A stretch of DNA of 15,292 bases from Pseudomonadota bacterium (GCA_022705125.1 JAKJFB010000028.1:1-15292), one strand, 5' to 3'. Shown: positions 1 to 9,095, counted from the stretch's first letter. Notes: generated by a model from the sequence alone, not told the origin. Made by a program: numbers and translations.

Positions 1-1496
1 GACCCACGGTGCGCACCCCCGCGCAGCAAACCCGCCGCCATCACGCCGGTCACCGCCAGCCAGCCCAGCGCCTGCAGGTTCAGCGGCGTTTCCTGCCACA
101 GCACCACCGGCATGCACAGCACGAGCAACACCCCCAGCGCGCGGTTGCGCTCGCGCCACGGGCCGGCGCGCGGCGCGAACAGCCAGGCGACGAGCGCCGG
201 TGCGGCGAATACCGCCAGCGGGAAGTGGCGATAGCGCGAGTCGAAGGCGAGCCCGAGCATCTCGATGGCGGCCAGCGCCGCCACTATGCCGATCAGCGCC
301 TCGTGCCAGCGCGCCGCCGGGCGCCCGCGCAGGCGCTGGCAACCCAGCCAGCCGAGCGCAAACGCGAGCGCGGCCAGCAGCAGGAACCAGCCGGTTTCAG
401 TCGCGCTGCGACTGAACAGGCGCATCTGCTGCAGGTGGAAGACCACACCGTTGGCGGCAAGCGCCGCGACCAGCATCGCGCCGGGTGCATGCCAGCCGCC
501 GCCGGCGAGCAGCAATCCGGCGCCCAGCAGCAGCGCGGCCCCCAGGCACTCGCGCCACTCGGGCAGGTTCGACACCGGTCCGCGCAGGATGTGCTTGTCG
601 TGGCGCGTCGCGTCGAACAGTCCCCAGTAACCGCCGACGGCCCCTTCCTGCCCGCGCTTCCACGGCTGGTCGAAGGCCTCGATCAGGTTGTAGTGCCAGC
701 CCTCGGCCTCGGCGTGCGCCACGAAGCCGCGCACGAAGCGCGCCTGGTTCACGCGCCCCGGCACGGCGCCTTCGCGCTGGCGTCCCTGCGACGGCCAGCC
801 GGTCTCGCCGATCAGGATGTCCTTGCCGGGGAATGCCTTGGCGGTCTGCTCGTGCGCGTGCGTCACCGCCGCGATCGCCGCACCGATGTCGCTGGGGTCG
901 TTCTCCCAGTAAGGCAGCAGGTGGATGGTAACGAAATCGGCGCCCGCGACGATGGACGGGTTCTGCAGCCAGAAATCCCACACGTCGCCGTAGCTCACGG
1001 GCTGCGCCACGGCGGCCTGCACGCGCTGCATGTAGCCGAGCAGCTGTGCCGCGGTGCGCTCGCGCCGCAGCAGCACCTCGTTGCCGACCAGCACCGCGCT
1101 GATGACGTCGGGATAACGGTTCGCGAGCGCGATCAGGCCGGCGATCTCGCGCTCGGTGTCGGCATCGTCACGGCTGATCCAGGCGCCCGCTATCACCTTC
1201 ATGCCGTGCTCGCGCGCGACCTCCGGGATCTGCTCCATGCCGCGCACGGAGTAGATGCGCACGCAGCCCACCTGCGGCGCGAGCAGCGCGAAGTCCCGCT
1301 CGAGTTGATCGCGCCTGGCGGCGACGAAATCGGCTGGCGTCTCGGTGCCGGTGAACGGCGTGTACGACGCGCACTGCAGGCGCTGGCCCCCGGCCAGCGC
1401 GCCAGGCACGTGCTGCTCGCGACCCAGCAGCCACCAGAACGCCACGCTGGCCGCCACGACGAGCAGCAGCACCAACGCGCCCCGGGAACGCGACAT
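1..1496 (-). CDS. Membrane-anchored GH17 beta-1,3-glucan glucosidase/transglycosylase with multi-pass C-terminal region (3' end outside window)
   Basis: Translating the minus strand from the ATG at 1496 gives 498 codons with no stop before the window edge, so the C-terminus is missing. Residues about 5-24 form an N-terminal membrane anchor. Residues about 40-305 are a glycoside hydrolase family 17 domain: VGNE (acid/base Glu140), IGETGWPSQGR (nucleophile Glu231) and IEAFDQPWK, typical of bacterial GH17 proteins, are all present. After about residue 315 come some seven hydrophobic stretches (about 316-334, 337-355, 369-385, 399-416, 425-441, 453-467, 475-491), unlike the GT2 module of the upstream gene. 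GH17 domains of this kind act on beta-1,3-glucans outside the cytoplasm, and several bacterial ones are transglycosylases. The start lies one base after the upstream stop (TGAGATG), implying translational coupling and a shared pathway. The family call is firm. The hydrolase versus transferase role and the job of the membrane tail are inference. Confidence 0.9.
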   Translation of the reverse strand, partial: MSRSRGALVLLLVVAASVAFWWLLGREQHVPGALAGGQRLQCASYTPFTGTETPADFVAARRDQLERDFALLAPQVGCVRIYSVRGMEQIPEVAREHGMKVIAGAWISRDDADTEREIAGLIALANRYPDVISAVLVGNEVLLRRERTAAQLLGYMQRVQAAVAQPVSYGDVWDFWLQNPSIVAGADFVTIHLLPYWENDPSDIGAAIAAVTHAHEQTAKAFPGKDILIGETGWPSQGRQREGAVPGRVNQARFVRGFVAHAEAEGWHYNLIEAFDQPWKRGQEGAVGGYWGLFDATRHDKHILRGPVSNLPEWRECLGAALLLGAGLLLAGGGWHAPGAMLVAALAANGVVFHLQQMRLFSRSATETGWFLLLAALAFALGWLGCQRLRGRPAARWHEALIGIVAALAAIEMLGLAFDSRYRHFPLAVFAAPALVAWLFAPRAGPWRERNRALGVLLVLCMPVVLWQETPLNLQALGWLAVTGVMAAGLLRGGAHRG

Positions 1497-1497
1497 C

Positions 1498-4095
1498 TCA
1501 GCTGGCCGGCTGCGTGAGCGTGAGGGGGCTCTCGCGCGGCGGCATCACCGCGAGGAAGGACATCACCACCGCGGCCAGGTAAGCCAGCGACTGCAGCAGC
1601 AGCATCGCCAGCCAGGCATAGGCGTCGGTGGTGTCCATCTCGTGCACCACCAGCAGCCCGGCCATCGCGCCCCACAGCAGGATCAGGATGTAGAGCTCCT
1701 CGCGCGCCTCCGCCAGCGCCTGCATCACGCCGCCGCGCATGGCCAGCTTCGGCGTGCGGAAGAACGGGATGGTGCGCGTGACCAGCCCGTAGATCACGGC
1801 CTTGCCGATGGTGTGCGACAGCGCCAGGCCCGCCACGGCGGCACCGATCGAGGTGCCGACCGGCACGCGCATATGGCGCAGGTATACGTACAGGATCTTC
1901 GCCAGCTTGCCGAAGAACAGCAGCAGCGGCGGCAACGCGAAGATCATCGCCGGCGGCAGCGCCTGCTTGGGCACCAGCAGCATCGCGGAGGTCCACACCA
2001 GCGCGCCGGCCGTGAAGAACAGGTTCAGCCCGTCCGCGCACCAGGGCAGCCAGCCGGCGAGGAAATGATAACGCTGCCCGCGCGTGAGCGCGGTGTCGCG
2101 CCCGAGGAGCAGCATGCCGGCGTGGCGCTTCATGATCTGCATCGCGCCATAGGCCCAGCGGAAACGCTGCTTCTTGTAGTCGATGAAGCGGTCGGGCATC
2201 ACGCCGCGACCGTGCGATTCCACCACGTAGGCCGCCGAATAGCCCGCGGCGAACACGCGCAGGCCGAGGTCGGCGTCCTCGGTGATGGTCCACTCGCCCC
2301 AGCGCAGCCGGTCCAGCACGTCGCGGCGGATCATCGTCATCGTGCCGTGCTGGATGATGGCGTCGCGGTCGTTGCGAGTGACCATGCCGATGTGGAAAAA
2401 GCCCTTGTACTCGGCGTAGCAGAGTTTCTTGAACAGCGACTCGTCGCCGTCGCGATAGTCCTGCGGCGCCTGCACCACGGCGATGCGCGGATCGTTGCCG
2501 AAATGCGGCGTGAGGTACTGCAGCCAGGTCGGCTCGACGATGTAATCGGCGTCGATCACGGCGACGATCTCGGCGTCCGGCGCGGTGCGCTCCAGCGCGT
2601 AGTTCAGCGCGCCCGCCTTGAAGCCGGCGAGCGGGCGCACGTGGAAGAAGCGAAAGCGCGGCCCGAGCGCCAGGCAGTGCGCCTCGACCGGGCGCCAGGT
2701 TTCCTCGTCGGGCGTGTTGTTGTCGATCACCAGCACCTCGAAGTGCGGGTAATCGAGTCGCGCCAGCGCATCGAGCGTGCGGATCATCATCTCCGGCGGC
2801 TCGTTGTAGCAGGGCACGTGCACCGACACCTTGGGCAGCACGCCGCGCGGCTCGCGCACCGAGGCGAACGAGCGCCGGCGCGTCGCCCAGATGGTCTCGG
2901 CAAGCTCGTGCGCCTCGGTGAACAGCACCGTGAACACGCCGATCGCCGATAACACCAGCAGCGCGCCCAGCACGTACTCCAGCAGACCCAGGTACTGGCG
3001 CGAGTAGTCGTAGGCGACGAAGACCAGGAACGAGGCCACGCCAAAGGCGATCAACGCGAGGAAGGCGCGCCCGCGCTGCTTCAGCCCCGAGCCGTCGATC
3101 AGCAGCAGGCCGAAGGCCAGCACCGCGAGCACGATCGAGACCGCCGCGAGCGAACGCCACTCGGGGATCGCCACCACCGGCCCCTCGAACGGGAACTTCT
3201 GCTGGCGGCCCTCGTTGTAGACGCCCCAGTACGCACCGACGTCGCCCTCGTCGCCGGTCTTCCACGGCTGGTCGAAGGCCTCGATCACGAAGTACTCGTA
3301 GCCGGCGGCATTCAGCCGGTTCAGCAGGGTGCGCAGGTAGATCGCCTGTTCGGCCGGTTTCGCCTCGGCCTGCCCCTGGGCGCGACCGTGCGAGGGCCAG
3401 CCCACCTCGGCCAGCAGCACGCGCTTCTTCGGGAACTGCTTGCGCACGAGCTTGGCCCGCTCGATGGTGCCTTGCACCGCGTATTCCGAGGGCTCCTTCT
3501 CCCAGTACACCAGCACGTGCGCCCCGATCACCTTGACGTTGTCGGCGAGCTCCGGGTACTTCATCCAGATGTGCCAGGGCTCGGCCGTGGTGACGAGGGT
3601 CTTCACGTTGTCGCGCACGCGATCGATGTAGGCGCTGAGCTGCTCCGGCGTGACGTCGCCGCGATACACGGCCTCGTTGCCGACCATCACGAGATCGATG
3701 TTGCGCTCGCGGTTGGCGATGTCGATGGCGCGGTTGATCTCGTATTCGTTGGCGACGAGGTCGCTGCTGATCCACACGCCCAGCGTGACGTTCATCCCGT
3801 ATTCCTGCGCGATCAGCGGGATTTCGCCCAGGCTGTCGCGCACCGAGTAGGTCCGCAGCCGGTTGGTCTGCTCGGCGAGCATCTCGATGTCGGCCGCGAT
3901 CTCCTGCTCGCTGGGATAGACGTTGCGCGTCGGGTCCTGCCCGGCGCGAAACGGCGAGAACGAGTAGCCCCAGACGTTCTCGGGCCACGCCGGCGTGGCC
4001 ACCGGGCGGTTGAAATAGGCCCAGAGCCCGGCGCAGGTCGCCGCGATGCTCACGAGGATCGCGAGGTTCAGGATCAGGTTGCGTCGTCTGTGCAT
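1498..4095 (-). CDS. ndvB: NdvB-like GH17-GT2 fusion, membrane beta-1,3-glucan synthase
   Basis: This 865-residue inner-membrane protein probably polymerises UDP-glucose into beta-(1,3)-glucan and processes it in the periplasm, like Pseudomonas NdvB and the Bradyrhizobium glucan enzymes. Domain order from the ATG: a membrane segment (about 6-27); a GH17 domain (about 40-311) with VGNE (Glu141) and AEVGWPSHGR (Glu230); three membrane segments (about 314-392); a processive GT2 domain (about 420-655) with VIDAD (DxD, Asp515/Asp517), TITEDAD (catalytic TED, about 605-607) and QRFRW (643-647); then about five more membrane segments. There is no PilZ domain, which argues against cellulose synthase BcsA. 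A GTG five codons upstream (4110) is possible, but the GGAG there overlaps the GTG itself. The ATG has that same GGAG 14 bases upstream, a weak fit. The next gene follows after one base and carries a related GH17 domain. A 78-bp gap separates it from the aspartokinase. The symbol rests on architecture and is less certain than the family. Confidence 0.9.
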   Translation of the reverse strand: MHRRRNLILNLAILVSIAATCAGLWAYFNRPVATPAWPENVWGYSFSPFRAGQDPTRNVYPSEQEIAADIEMLAEQTNRLRTYSVRDSLGEIPLIAQEYGMNVTLGVWISSDLVANEYEINRAIDIANRERNIDLVMVGNEAVYRGDVTPEQLSAYIDRVRDNVKTLVTTAEPWHIWMKYPELADNVKVIGAHVLVYWEKEPSEYAVQGTIERAKLVRKQFPKKRVLLAEVGWPSHGRAQGQAEAKPAEQAIYLRTLLNRLNAAGYEYFVIEAFDQPWKTGDEGDVGAYWGVYNEGRQQKFPFEGPVVAIPEWRSLAAVSIVLAVLAFGLLLIDGSGLKQRGRAFLALIAFGVASFLVFVAYDYSRQYLGLLEYVLGALLVLSAIGVFTVLFTEAHELAETIWATRRRSFASVREPRGVLPKVSVHVPCYNEPPEMMIRTLDALARLDYPHFEVLVIDNNTPDEETWRPVEAHCLALGPRFRFFHVRPLAGFKAGALNYALERTAPDAEIVAVIDADYIVEPTWLQYLTPHFGNDPRIAVVQAPQDYRDGDESLFKKLCYAEYKGFFHIGMVTRNDRDAIIQHGTMTMIRRDVLDRLRWGEWTITEDADLGLRVFAAGYSAAYVVESHGRGVMPDRFIDYKKQRFRWAYGAMQIMKRHAGMLLLGRDTALTRGQRYHFLAGWLPWCADGLNLFFTAGALVWTSAMLLVPKQALPPAMIFALPPLLLFFGKLAKILYVYLRHMRVPVGTSIGAAVAGLALSHTIGKAVIYGLVTRTIPFFRTPKLAMRGGVMQALAEAREELYILILLWGAMAGLLVVHEMDTTDAYAWLAMLLLQSLAYLAAVVMSFLAVMPPRESPLTLTQPAS

Positions 4096-4173
4096 CTGCG
4101 TGCGAACCACTCCGGGAGATCAGCCGCGCGCCGCGGCGGGTACGGGACCGTGGACGTCATGCGCACGGGTCAT

Positions 4174-5517
4174 TCATTGCGCTCCCGCGACAAACGCGGC
4201 GTAGATGGCGCGCAACGCCATGGGGTAATCCTCCGGCGCCACGCCGACGATGATGTTGAGCTCCGAGGGCCCCTGGTTGATCAGCCGCACGTTCACGCGC
4301 GCCTCGGCGAGCGCGGCGAAGACCTTCGCGGCGATGCCGATCGCGTGCGACATGCCTTCGCCGACGATCGCGATCAGCGCGACCTGCGGCACGTAATCCA
4401 GCTCGTCGGGCTGCAGCGTGCGGCGGATGTCGGCCAGCACGTCCTCGGCCTTGCCCTCCATCTGCCCGGCATCCACCACCACGCTGACGCTGTCGATGCT
4501 CGACGGGCAGTGCTCGAAGGCGACCCCGTGATGCTCCAGGATGCCGAGCAGGCGATAGACGAATCCGACCTCGCGGTTCATCAGGTGCTTGCCGATCGTG
4601 ATCATCGCGAAGCTGGTCTTGCCCGCCACGCCGGCGATCAGCGTGTTCTTCTCGATCTCGGGCGAGAGCTTCGCGACGATGCGCGTGCCGGGATGCGCGG
4701 GATCGTTGGTGTTGCGGATGTTGACCGGGATGCCCACTTCGCGCACCGGCGCCATGGCCTCGTCGTGCAGCACCGAGGCGCCCATGTACGACAGCTCGCG
4801 GATCTCGGCATAGGTCACTTCGGCCATCGGCCGCGGGCTCTCGACGATGCGCGGGTCGGCCATCAGCAGCCCGGAGACGTCGGTCCAGTTCTCGTAGAGC
4901 GCGGCATGGGCCGCCCGCGCGGCGATCGCGCCGCTCACGTCCGAGCCGCCGCGCGAGAAGGTGCGCACATGGCCCTCGGCGTCGCGCCCGTAGAAACCCG
5001 GCACCACGTAGCGCCCTCCGGGATCGGACAGGCGCGCGCCCAGCAGCGCGTAGCTCTCCGGGTCCACGATGCCCTGCGGTCCGATCACGATGCACTCGGC
5101 CGCCTCGACGAACTCGGCGCCGAGGTAGGCCGCCAGCAGCCGGGCGCAGAAGTGCTCGCCGCGCGAAGCCGCGTAATCGGCAGTGACGCCGCGCGCGAAC
5201 TCCTCGCGCAGGCGCTCGAGCTGCGCCTCGATGCCCGCATCGAGCCCCAGCTCGCGCTCGATGCCGACAAAGCGGTCGACGATCTGCGCGAACGGCGAGG
5301 AGAACTCGGCATCGATGCTGGCCGCGTGGTGGCACAGGTACAGCAGGTCGGTGATCTTGGCGTCCCTGGCGTCGCGCTTGCCCGGCGCCGAGGGCACCAC
5401 GATGCGACGCCGCGGATCGGCCTCGACGATGGCGCGCACCTTGCGGAACTGCGCGGCGCTGGCGAGGCTGGAGCCGCCGAACTTGCAGACGATGCGGGAG
5501 GAGGCTTCCGGGTTCAT
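4174..5517 (-). CDS. lysC: Aspartate kinase, monofunctional, LysC/YclM type
   Basis: It phosphorylates L-aspartate to 4-phospho-L-aspartate, the first step toward lysine, threonine, methionine and diaminopimelate, in the cytoplasm. The protein has 447 residues from the ATG at 5517, close to the 449-454 of E. coli LysC and Bacillus YclM and longer than the roughly 410 of Pseudomonas-type enzymes. Visible motifs are KFGGSS (12-17, nucleotide/substrate site), VVPSAPGKR (40-48), SRGGSDVSG (188-196), and WTDVSG followed by MADPRIV (about 211-225). Two ACT-like regulatory segments follow (about 302-365 and 380-445, with LINQGPSELNI at 412-422), where end-product inhibition would act. The frame extends 36 codons further upstream, but that part is arginine/alanine-rich and unlike the family, so the ATG directly before the conserved N-terminus was chosen. 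An AGGA lies about 11 bases upstream. No fused homoserine dehydrogenase domain is present. Which amino acid inhibits it cannot be read from the sequence. Confidence 0.95.
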   Translation of the reverse strand: MNPEASSRIVCKFGGSSLASAAQFRKVRAIVEADPRRRIVVPSAPGKRDARDAKITDLLYLCHHAASIDAEFSSPFAQIVDRFVGIERELGLDAGIEAQLERLREEFARGVTADYAASRGEHFCARLLAAYLGAEFVEAAECIVIGPQGIVDPESYALLGARLSDPGGRYVVPGFYGRDAEGHVRTFSRGGSDVSGAIAARAAHAALYENWTDVSGLLMADPRIVESPRPMAEVTYAEIRELSYMGASVLHDEAMAPVREVGIPVNIRNTNDPAHPGTRIVAKLSPEIEKNTLIAGVAGKTSFAMITIGKHLMNREVGFVYRLLGILEHHGVAFEHCPSSIDSVSVVVDAGQMEGKAEDVLADIRRTLQPDELDYVPQVALIAIVGEGMSHAIGIAAKVFAALAEARVNVRLINQGPSELNIIVGVAPEDYPMALRAIYAAFVAGAQ

Positions 5518-5575
5518 GAGGTTTTCCGTCCTGGGTGATCCGATTCGGCCGGTGCGCGGCGTCGGGGCGGCGCCG

Positions 5576-5589
5576 GCCCGGGCGGCGCG
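5576..5589. repeat. GC-rich 14-bp element shared by two gaps, copy 1
   Basis: The 14 bases GCCCGGGCGGCGCG occur here, in the gap before the aspartokinase gene, and again at 11817-11830. The element lies in an imperfect palindrome that could form a hairpin in the aspartokinase leader. It may be chance in GC-rich sequence. Confidence 0.3.
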
Positions 5590-5634
5590 CATTCTCGCAT
5601 CCCGGAGCGAAACTAAACAGGTCACCTTTTGCCG

Positions 5635-8600
5635 CTATCCGTCGCGCGCCACCAGCTCGAGCGCCAGCAGCACGCCGGATGGCCGGGCCTCGGCCAGCTC
5701 TGCCGGCGCCGCGATGCGCAGGCGCGGCGGCTCAACGCCGCGCGCGGCCAGCTCCGCCACCACCGCCTCGGCGCGCCCGCGTGCCAGCGCCTGGAGCTCC
5801 GCGCCCGGTTCCGGCGTGCCGTGCACCAGGTGCAGGTACAGCGCGCGGTAATACTCGTGATCCTCGCTGGCGCGCCCCACCAGTGCCAGCGCGGGATTGA
5901 CGCGCGCGGGCTCCCGGCCGTGCTCGCGTGCGTAAGCCGCGGCAAACGCCGCGGATGCATCCTCGCCCTCGCGCGCCTCGAGCAGCTTTTCCAGTGCGCG
6001 CTGGCTTTTTGCCTCGTCGTAGGCGACCGCGCCCGGGTCTTCGCCCGGCGCCAGTTCGAGCCCGAGCTCCTCGGCGTGCGCGCGACGCACGATGAGGCGC
6101 CGCACCGCGTAGCCGTCGCGCGCAGGCGCGACGCCGGGCCGCACGTCCACACCGAGGCGCGGGCGTGCCGCGAGCGCATCGGCCAGCCGCGCGATGCGCT
6201 CGCGCTCGCGCGGCATGAGTTCCGCGCTGCCCGAGGTGAACCGCACGACGGCAAGGGATTCGCTGTCCGCGGCGCCGCCGAACAGTCCGCCGAGCGCGCG
6301 GAACGGCGCCGTGACCACGCCGGTGATCAGCTTGCCGATGGCCTGCCCGATCACGTGGCCGTAGCTGAACTGCGGATCACCGACATCGCCGCTGACCGGC
6401 ACCTCGACGTCGATTCGCCCCTCGGAATCGCTCAGCAGCGCGATCGCGAGATCGAGCGGCAGGTCGAGCGCGCCGGGGCTCTCGATCTTCTCGCCGAGCT
6501 GCAGATCCTGCAGCACGATGCGGTTCTCGCCGGCGAGGATCCCGTCCTGCATCTTGTAATCGAGCGCCACGTCCATGTCGCCGCGCTCGATGGTGCGCCC
6601 GGCGAAGGTGGCGCTGTAGGGCGAGAGCGGATTCATCGCGATATTGCGGAAACGGACCTCGATGTCCGTGAAGCGCGCAGGATCGAAGGGCGCGAGCCGG
6701 CCGTCGATCGCGGCCTCGCCGAACTCACCCACGCGCCCGGCGAAGGCCAGCGTCGCGCGGCTCTCGGCGCCCGGGGAAATGCCCCGCGCCGAGCCGTTCA
6801 GCTGCACGATGCGCGCCGCGAACGGCAGCACCAGGCTGTGATCCGAAAAGTCCACCGTGGCATTCTCGACGCGCACGCGTTCCACCGTGACCGGGAACGC
6901 GGCCGCGGCCTGCGGTGCCGCGGCCTGCTCGGGCACATCCGCCGCGGGCACTGCCGGCGGCGACGCGCGCAGCACCTGCGCGAGGTTGGTGCTGCGATCC
7001 TCGAGCACGACGAACTTCGCGCCCGGCTCCGTCAGTCGCAGTTCGCGCACCGACAGGCGGTCCGGACCGAGGCCCAAATCGATGCCGGTCGCCAGCAGCT
7101 TGCGCCACGCCAGGAAGCGCTCACCGGTGGCCGCCTCGGTGAGCAGCAGCCCGTCCACGCCCGCACTGCCGGTCACTGCGAGCACGGGCTTGCCGTTGGC
7201 GCCACGGCGGTAGTCGAGGGCAGCATCGGCGAACAGCGATCCGGAACCCAGCGCCAGCACGGTGCGCTGCGTCACCAGCGGCGCGAGCGGCGCCAGCGCC
7301 AGCTGTTCGACGTCGAGCCGCAGCGAGGCCGCGCTGCCATCCGCGGCCGCGCTGCCGCCCAGGCCGATGCGCCCGCCCTGCGCGATCGGCAGCGTGGCCT
7401 CGAGCGCGAGCGGCGCGGCGGCGGCGGTGTCGATGTCGCGCAGCACGAGCTTTCCGCCAGCGACCGTGTAGGCGAGCGCGGGCTGCGTCGACGCATCGGC
7501 CAGCGCGGCCTCGATGCCCTCGACGGCGAGCTCGCCGAGCGCGACGCTCCACGCCGGCGCCGCCTCGCGAGCTGCCGACTCGGGAACGGCCACCGCGCCT
7601 GCATCGCCGGTGGCAGCGAGCAGCGCGAGCTGGCGGATGGTGCCGTCGGCACTGCGCTCGAGCGCGGTCTGCAGCCCGTGCATCGCGAGTCGCTGCGCCT
7701 GCACGCGGCGCGCCCCGAGATCCGCCCGCACCCCGGCGAGCGAGAGGCTCGCGAGGCGAGCCAGCGCCTCGCGCTGCGCACCGGCCACGAGCGCGACATC
7801 CGCGAGTTCGAGCGCGCCGCCACTCAACTGCAGTTGCGGCGCACCCGCCCCGATCACGCCGGAGACACCGAAGCCCAGGCTGCGGGCGGCGAGATCGAGC
7901 GCCAGCGGCGCGGCACGACTCGCATCGGCCAGCGCGAGCGCCACGTCCTGCAGCGCGAAGGCCTCCAGGTCCAGGCGCCAGGGCCGCGCCGGCGCGCCCG
8001 AGGCCACCGGCGCGGGCGCCGCCGCGCCCGGCGCATCGGGCACCAGCGTGGACCAGTCGAGCACGCCGGCGGCATCGATGGCGGCCGCGACGCGCCCGCC
8101 GTTCACGCGCAGCGACTCCACCCCGATGCTGCGCGCGGCGAGATCCACGCTCCCGCCCTCGAGCTCGATGGCCGCCAGCGCGACCAGCGGGGCCGCGTCA
8201 TCGGAGCGCTGCAAGGCGAGATCGCGCAACCCGACGCGCAGCGCGTCGGCACGCAGTGTCGGCGCCCCGCCGTCGGTCGCGAACTCGTAGCCGAACGATG
8301 CGTCGATCACGCCCGCGGGCGGTGCCAGCCGCAGCCGCCCGCGCGCGAAATCCCACAGCTGGCGCGGCTCCAGGCCCTGCAGCTGCACCGCGCCGCCCGA
8401 GGCGAGCGGGTGCAGGCCGAGCTCCCCGCTCCACGCGAGCCGCGCGCCGCCGGGCAGCCCGATCTGCGCGCTGCCCTGGCCCCGTTGTCCGGCGATGGTG
8501 GCGATGTCGTCGAGCTGCAGCGAGAGCGGCCCGAACTCCGCGCGCACCGCTTCGGCGCCGCGCAGATCGGCGTAGCGCAGCCGTCCGCCGACCACCGCGA

Positions 8601-9087
8601 GGCGCTGCAGCAGCACGCGCGCCGGCTCGCCCGCGGCTGCCGGTTCGGCCGGCGGCAACGCCTCCAGCAGGCGCTGCAGGTTCAGGCGCCCGTCGCGCGC
8701 CAGCTGCAGGTCCAGCACGGGCTGTTCGAGCTGCAGATCGGCGAAGGTCCAGGCGCGGTGCAGCGGGCTGGAGAGCTCGAAGTCGATGAACAGCCGCGCG
8801 AAACCGAGCACCGGCTCGCCGGCGGCGTCGGCCAGCGCGACGTCGCGCGCCTCCAGCGTGGCGAGGAAGGGATTGATGCGCAATTCCCCTACCGTGGCCT
8901 GCGCGCCCAGCTGCCCGCGCGCGAAATCCGGCAGCGCGTGGCGCAGCCAGGCCGGAAGCGCCAGGAATCCGAGCAGCGCATAGGCGGCCAGCACACCGAC
9001 CGGCACCAGGAAACGCGGCCGGCGCCACCATGCCTCGCGACTGGCCAATGCATGGTGCAGGCGCTGGCGCAGAACCGGATCGAGCAC
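5635..9087 (-). CDS. DUF748 / AsmA-like inner-membrane-anchored periplasmic protein
   Basis: This 1150-residue protein has a single N-terminal membrane segment (about 27-45) followed by a very long periplasmic region of repeated beta-rich units. The start of that region (GQLGAQATVGELRINPFLATLEARDV, about 58 on, with FIDFELSSPL soon after) is the typical opening of DUF748 proteins in the AsmA/YhdP/TamB superfamily. Residues about 884-949 contain the family's usual closing block, with SEGRIDVEVPVSGDVGDPQF and then APFRALGGLFG. From about 950 (FTSGSAEL, then LADALAARPRL and further on LAARGVEPPRL) the tail resembles a divergent OmpA-like segment. AsmA-like proteins are known or proposed to move phospholipids between inner and outer membranes; this role is inferred here. 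The start is GTG, supported by GAGGGAG eight bases upstream; no earlier start exists in frame. It stands between two non-coding gaps of 103 and 117 bp, with no obvious functional partner. Confidence 0.85.
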   Translation of the reverse strand: MLDPVLRQRLHHALASREAWWRRPRFLVPVGVLAAYALLGFLALPAWLRHALPDFARGQLGAQATVGELRINPFLATLEARDVALADAAGEPVLGFARLFIDFELSSPLHRAWTFADLQLEQPVLDLQLARDGRLNLQRLLEALPPAEPAAAGEPARVLLQRLAVVGGRLRYADLRGAEAVRAEFGPLSLQLDDIATIAGQRGQGSAQIGLPGGARLAWSGELGLHPLASGGAVQLQGLEPRQLWDFARGRLRLAPPAGVIDASFGYEFATDGGAPTLRADALRVGLRDLALQRSDDAAPLVALAAIELEGGSVDLAARSIGVESLRVNGGRVAAAIDAAGVLDWSTLVPDAPGAAAPAPVASGAPARPWRLDLEAFALQDVALALADASRAAPLALDLAARSLGFGVSGVIGAGAPQLQLSGGALELADVALVAGAQREALARLASLSLAGVRADLGARRVQAQRLAMHGLQTALERSADGTIRQLALLAATGDAGAVAVPESAAREAAPAWSVALGELAVEGIEAALADASTQPALAYTVAGGKLVLRDIDTAAAAPLALEATLPIAQGGRIGLGGSAAADGSAASLRLDVEQLALAPLAPLVTQRTVLALGSGSLFADAALDYRRGANGKPVLAVTGSAGVDGLLLTEAATGERFLAWRKLLATGIDLGLGPDRLSVRELRLTEPGAKFVVLEDRSTNLAQVLRASPPAVPAADVPEQAAAPQAAAAFPVTVERVRVENATVDFSDHSLVLPFAARIVQLNGSARGISPGAESRATLAFAGRVGEFGEAAIDGRLAPFDPARFTDIEVRFRNIAMNPLSPYSATFAGRTIERGDMDVALDYKMQDGILAGENRIVLQDLQLGEKIESPGALDLPLDLAIALLSDSEGRIDVEVPVSGDVGDPQFSYGHVIGQAIGKLITGVVTAPFRALGGLFGGAADSESLAVVRFTSGSAELMPRERERIARLADALAARPRLGVDVRPGVAPARDGYAVRRLIVRRAHAEELGLELAPGEDPGAVAYDEAKSQRALEKLLEAREGEDASAAFAAAYAREHGREPARVNPALALVGRASEDHEYYRALYLHLVHGTPEPGAELQALARGRAEAVVAELAARGVEPPRLRIAAPAELAEARPSGVLLALELVARDG

Positions 9088-9095
9088 GTGAGTCG

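Noticed and set aside
1199..3988. A 929-codon minus-strand frame overlapping the NdvB-like gene in another frame
   Set aside because: The translation is Arg/Ala/Gly-rich without GH17 or GT2 motifs and crosses the boundary of two real genes.
1498..4095. Cellulose synthase (BcsA)
   Set aside because: There is no PilZ domain and no bcs partner genes, and the N-terminal GH17 domain points to a beta-1,3-glucan system.
4123..4137. A six-base-pair GC hairpin after the aspartokinase gene as a terminator
   Set aside because: The stem is short and no T run follows on the minus strand. Such stems are expected by chance at this base composition.
3388..5538. A 716-codon plus-strand open frame spanning the NdvB-like and aspartokinase genes
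   Set aside because: It runs across two well-supported minus-strand genes and the gap between them, and its composition is that of a shadow frame (Arg/His/Asp/Val rich).
5518..5625. A 36-codon N-terminal extension of the aspartokinase
   Set aside because: The extension does not resemble the family. The ATG at 5517 is just before the conserved KFGGSS region.
5518..5634. Lysine riboswitch or attenuator before the aspartokinase gene
   Set aside because: The gap is only 117 bp, shorter than a lysine riboswitch normally needs. I found no L-box-like pattern and no leader peptide rich in lysine or threonine.
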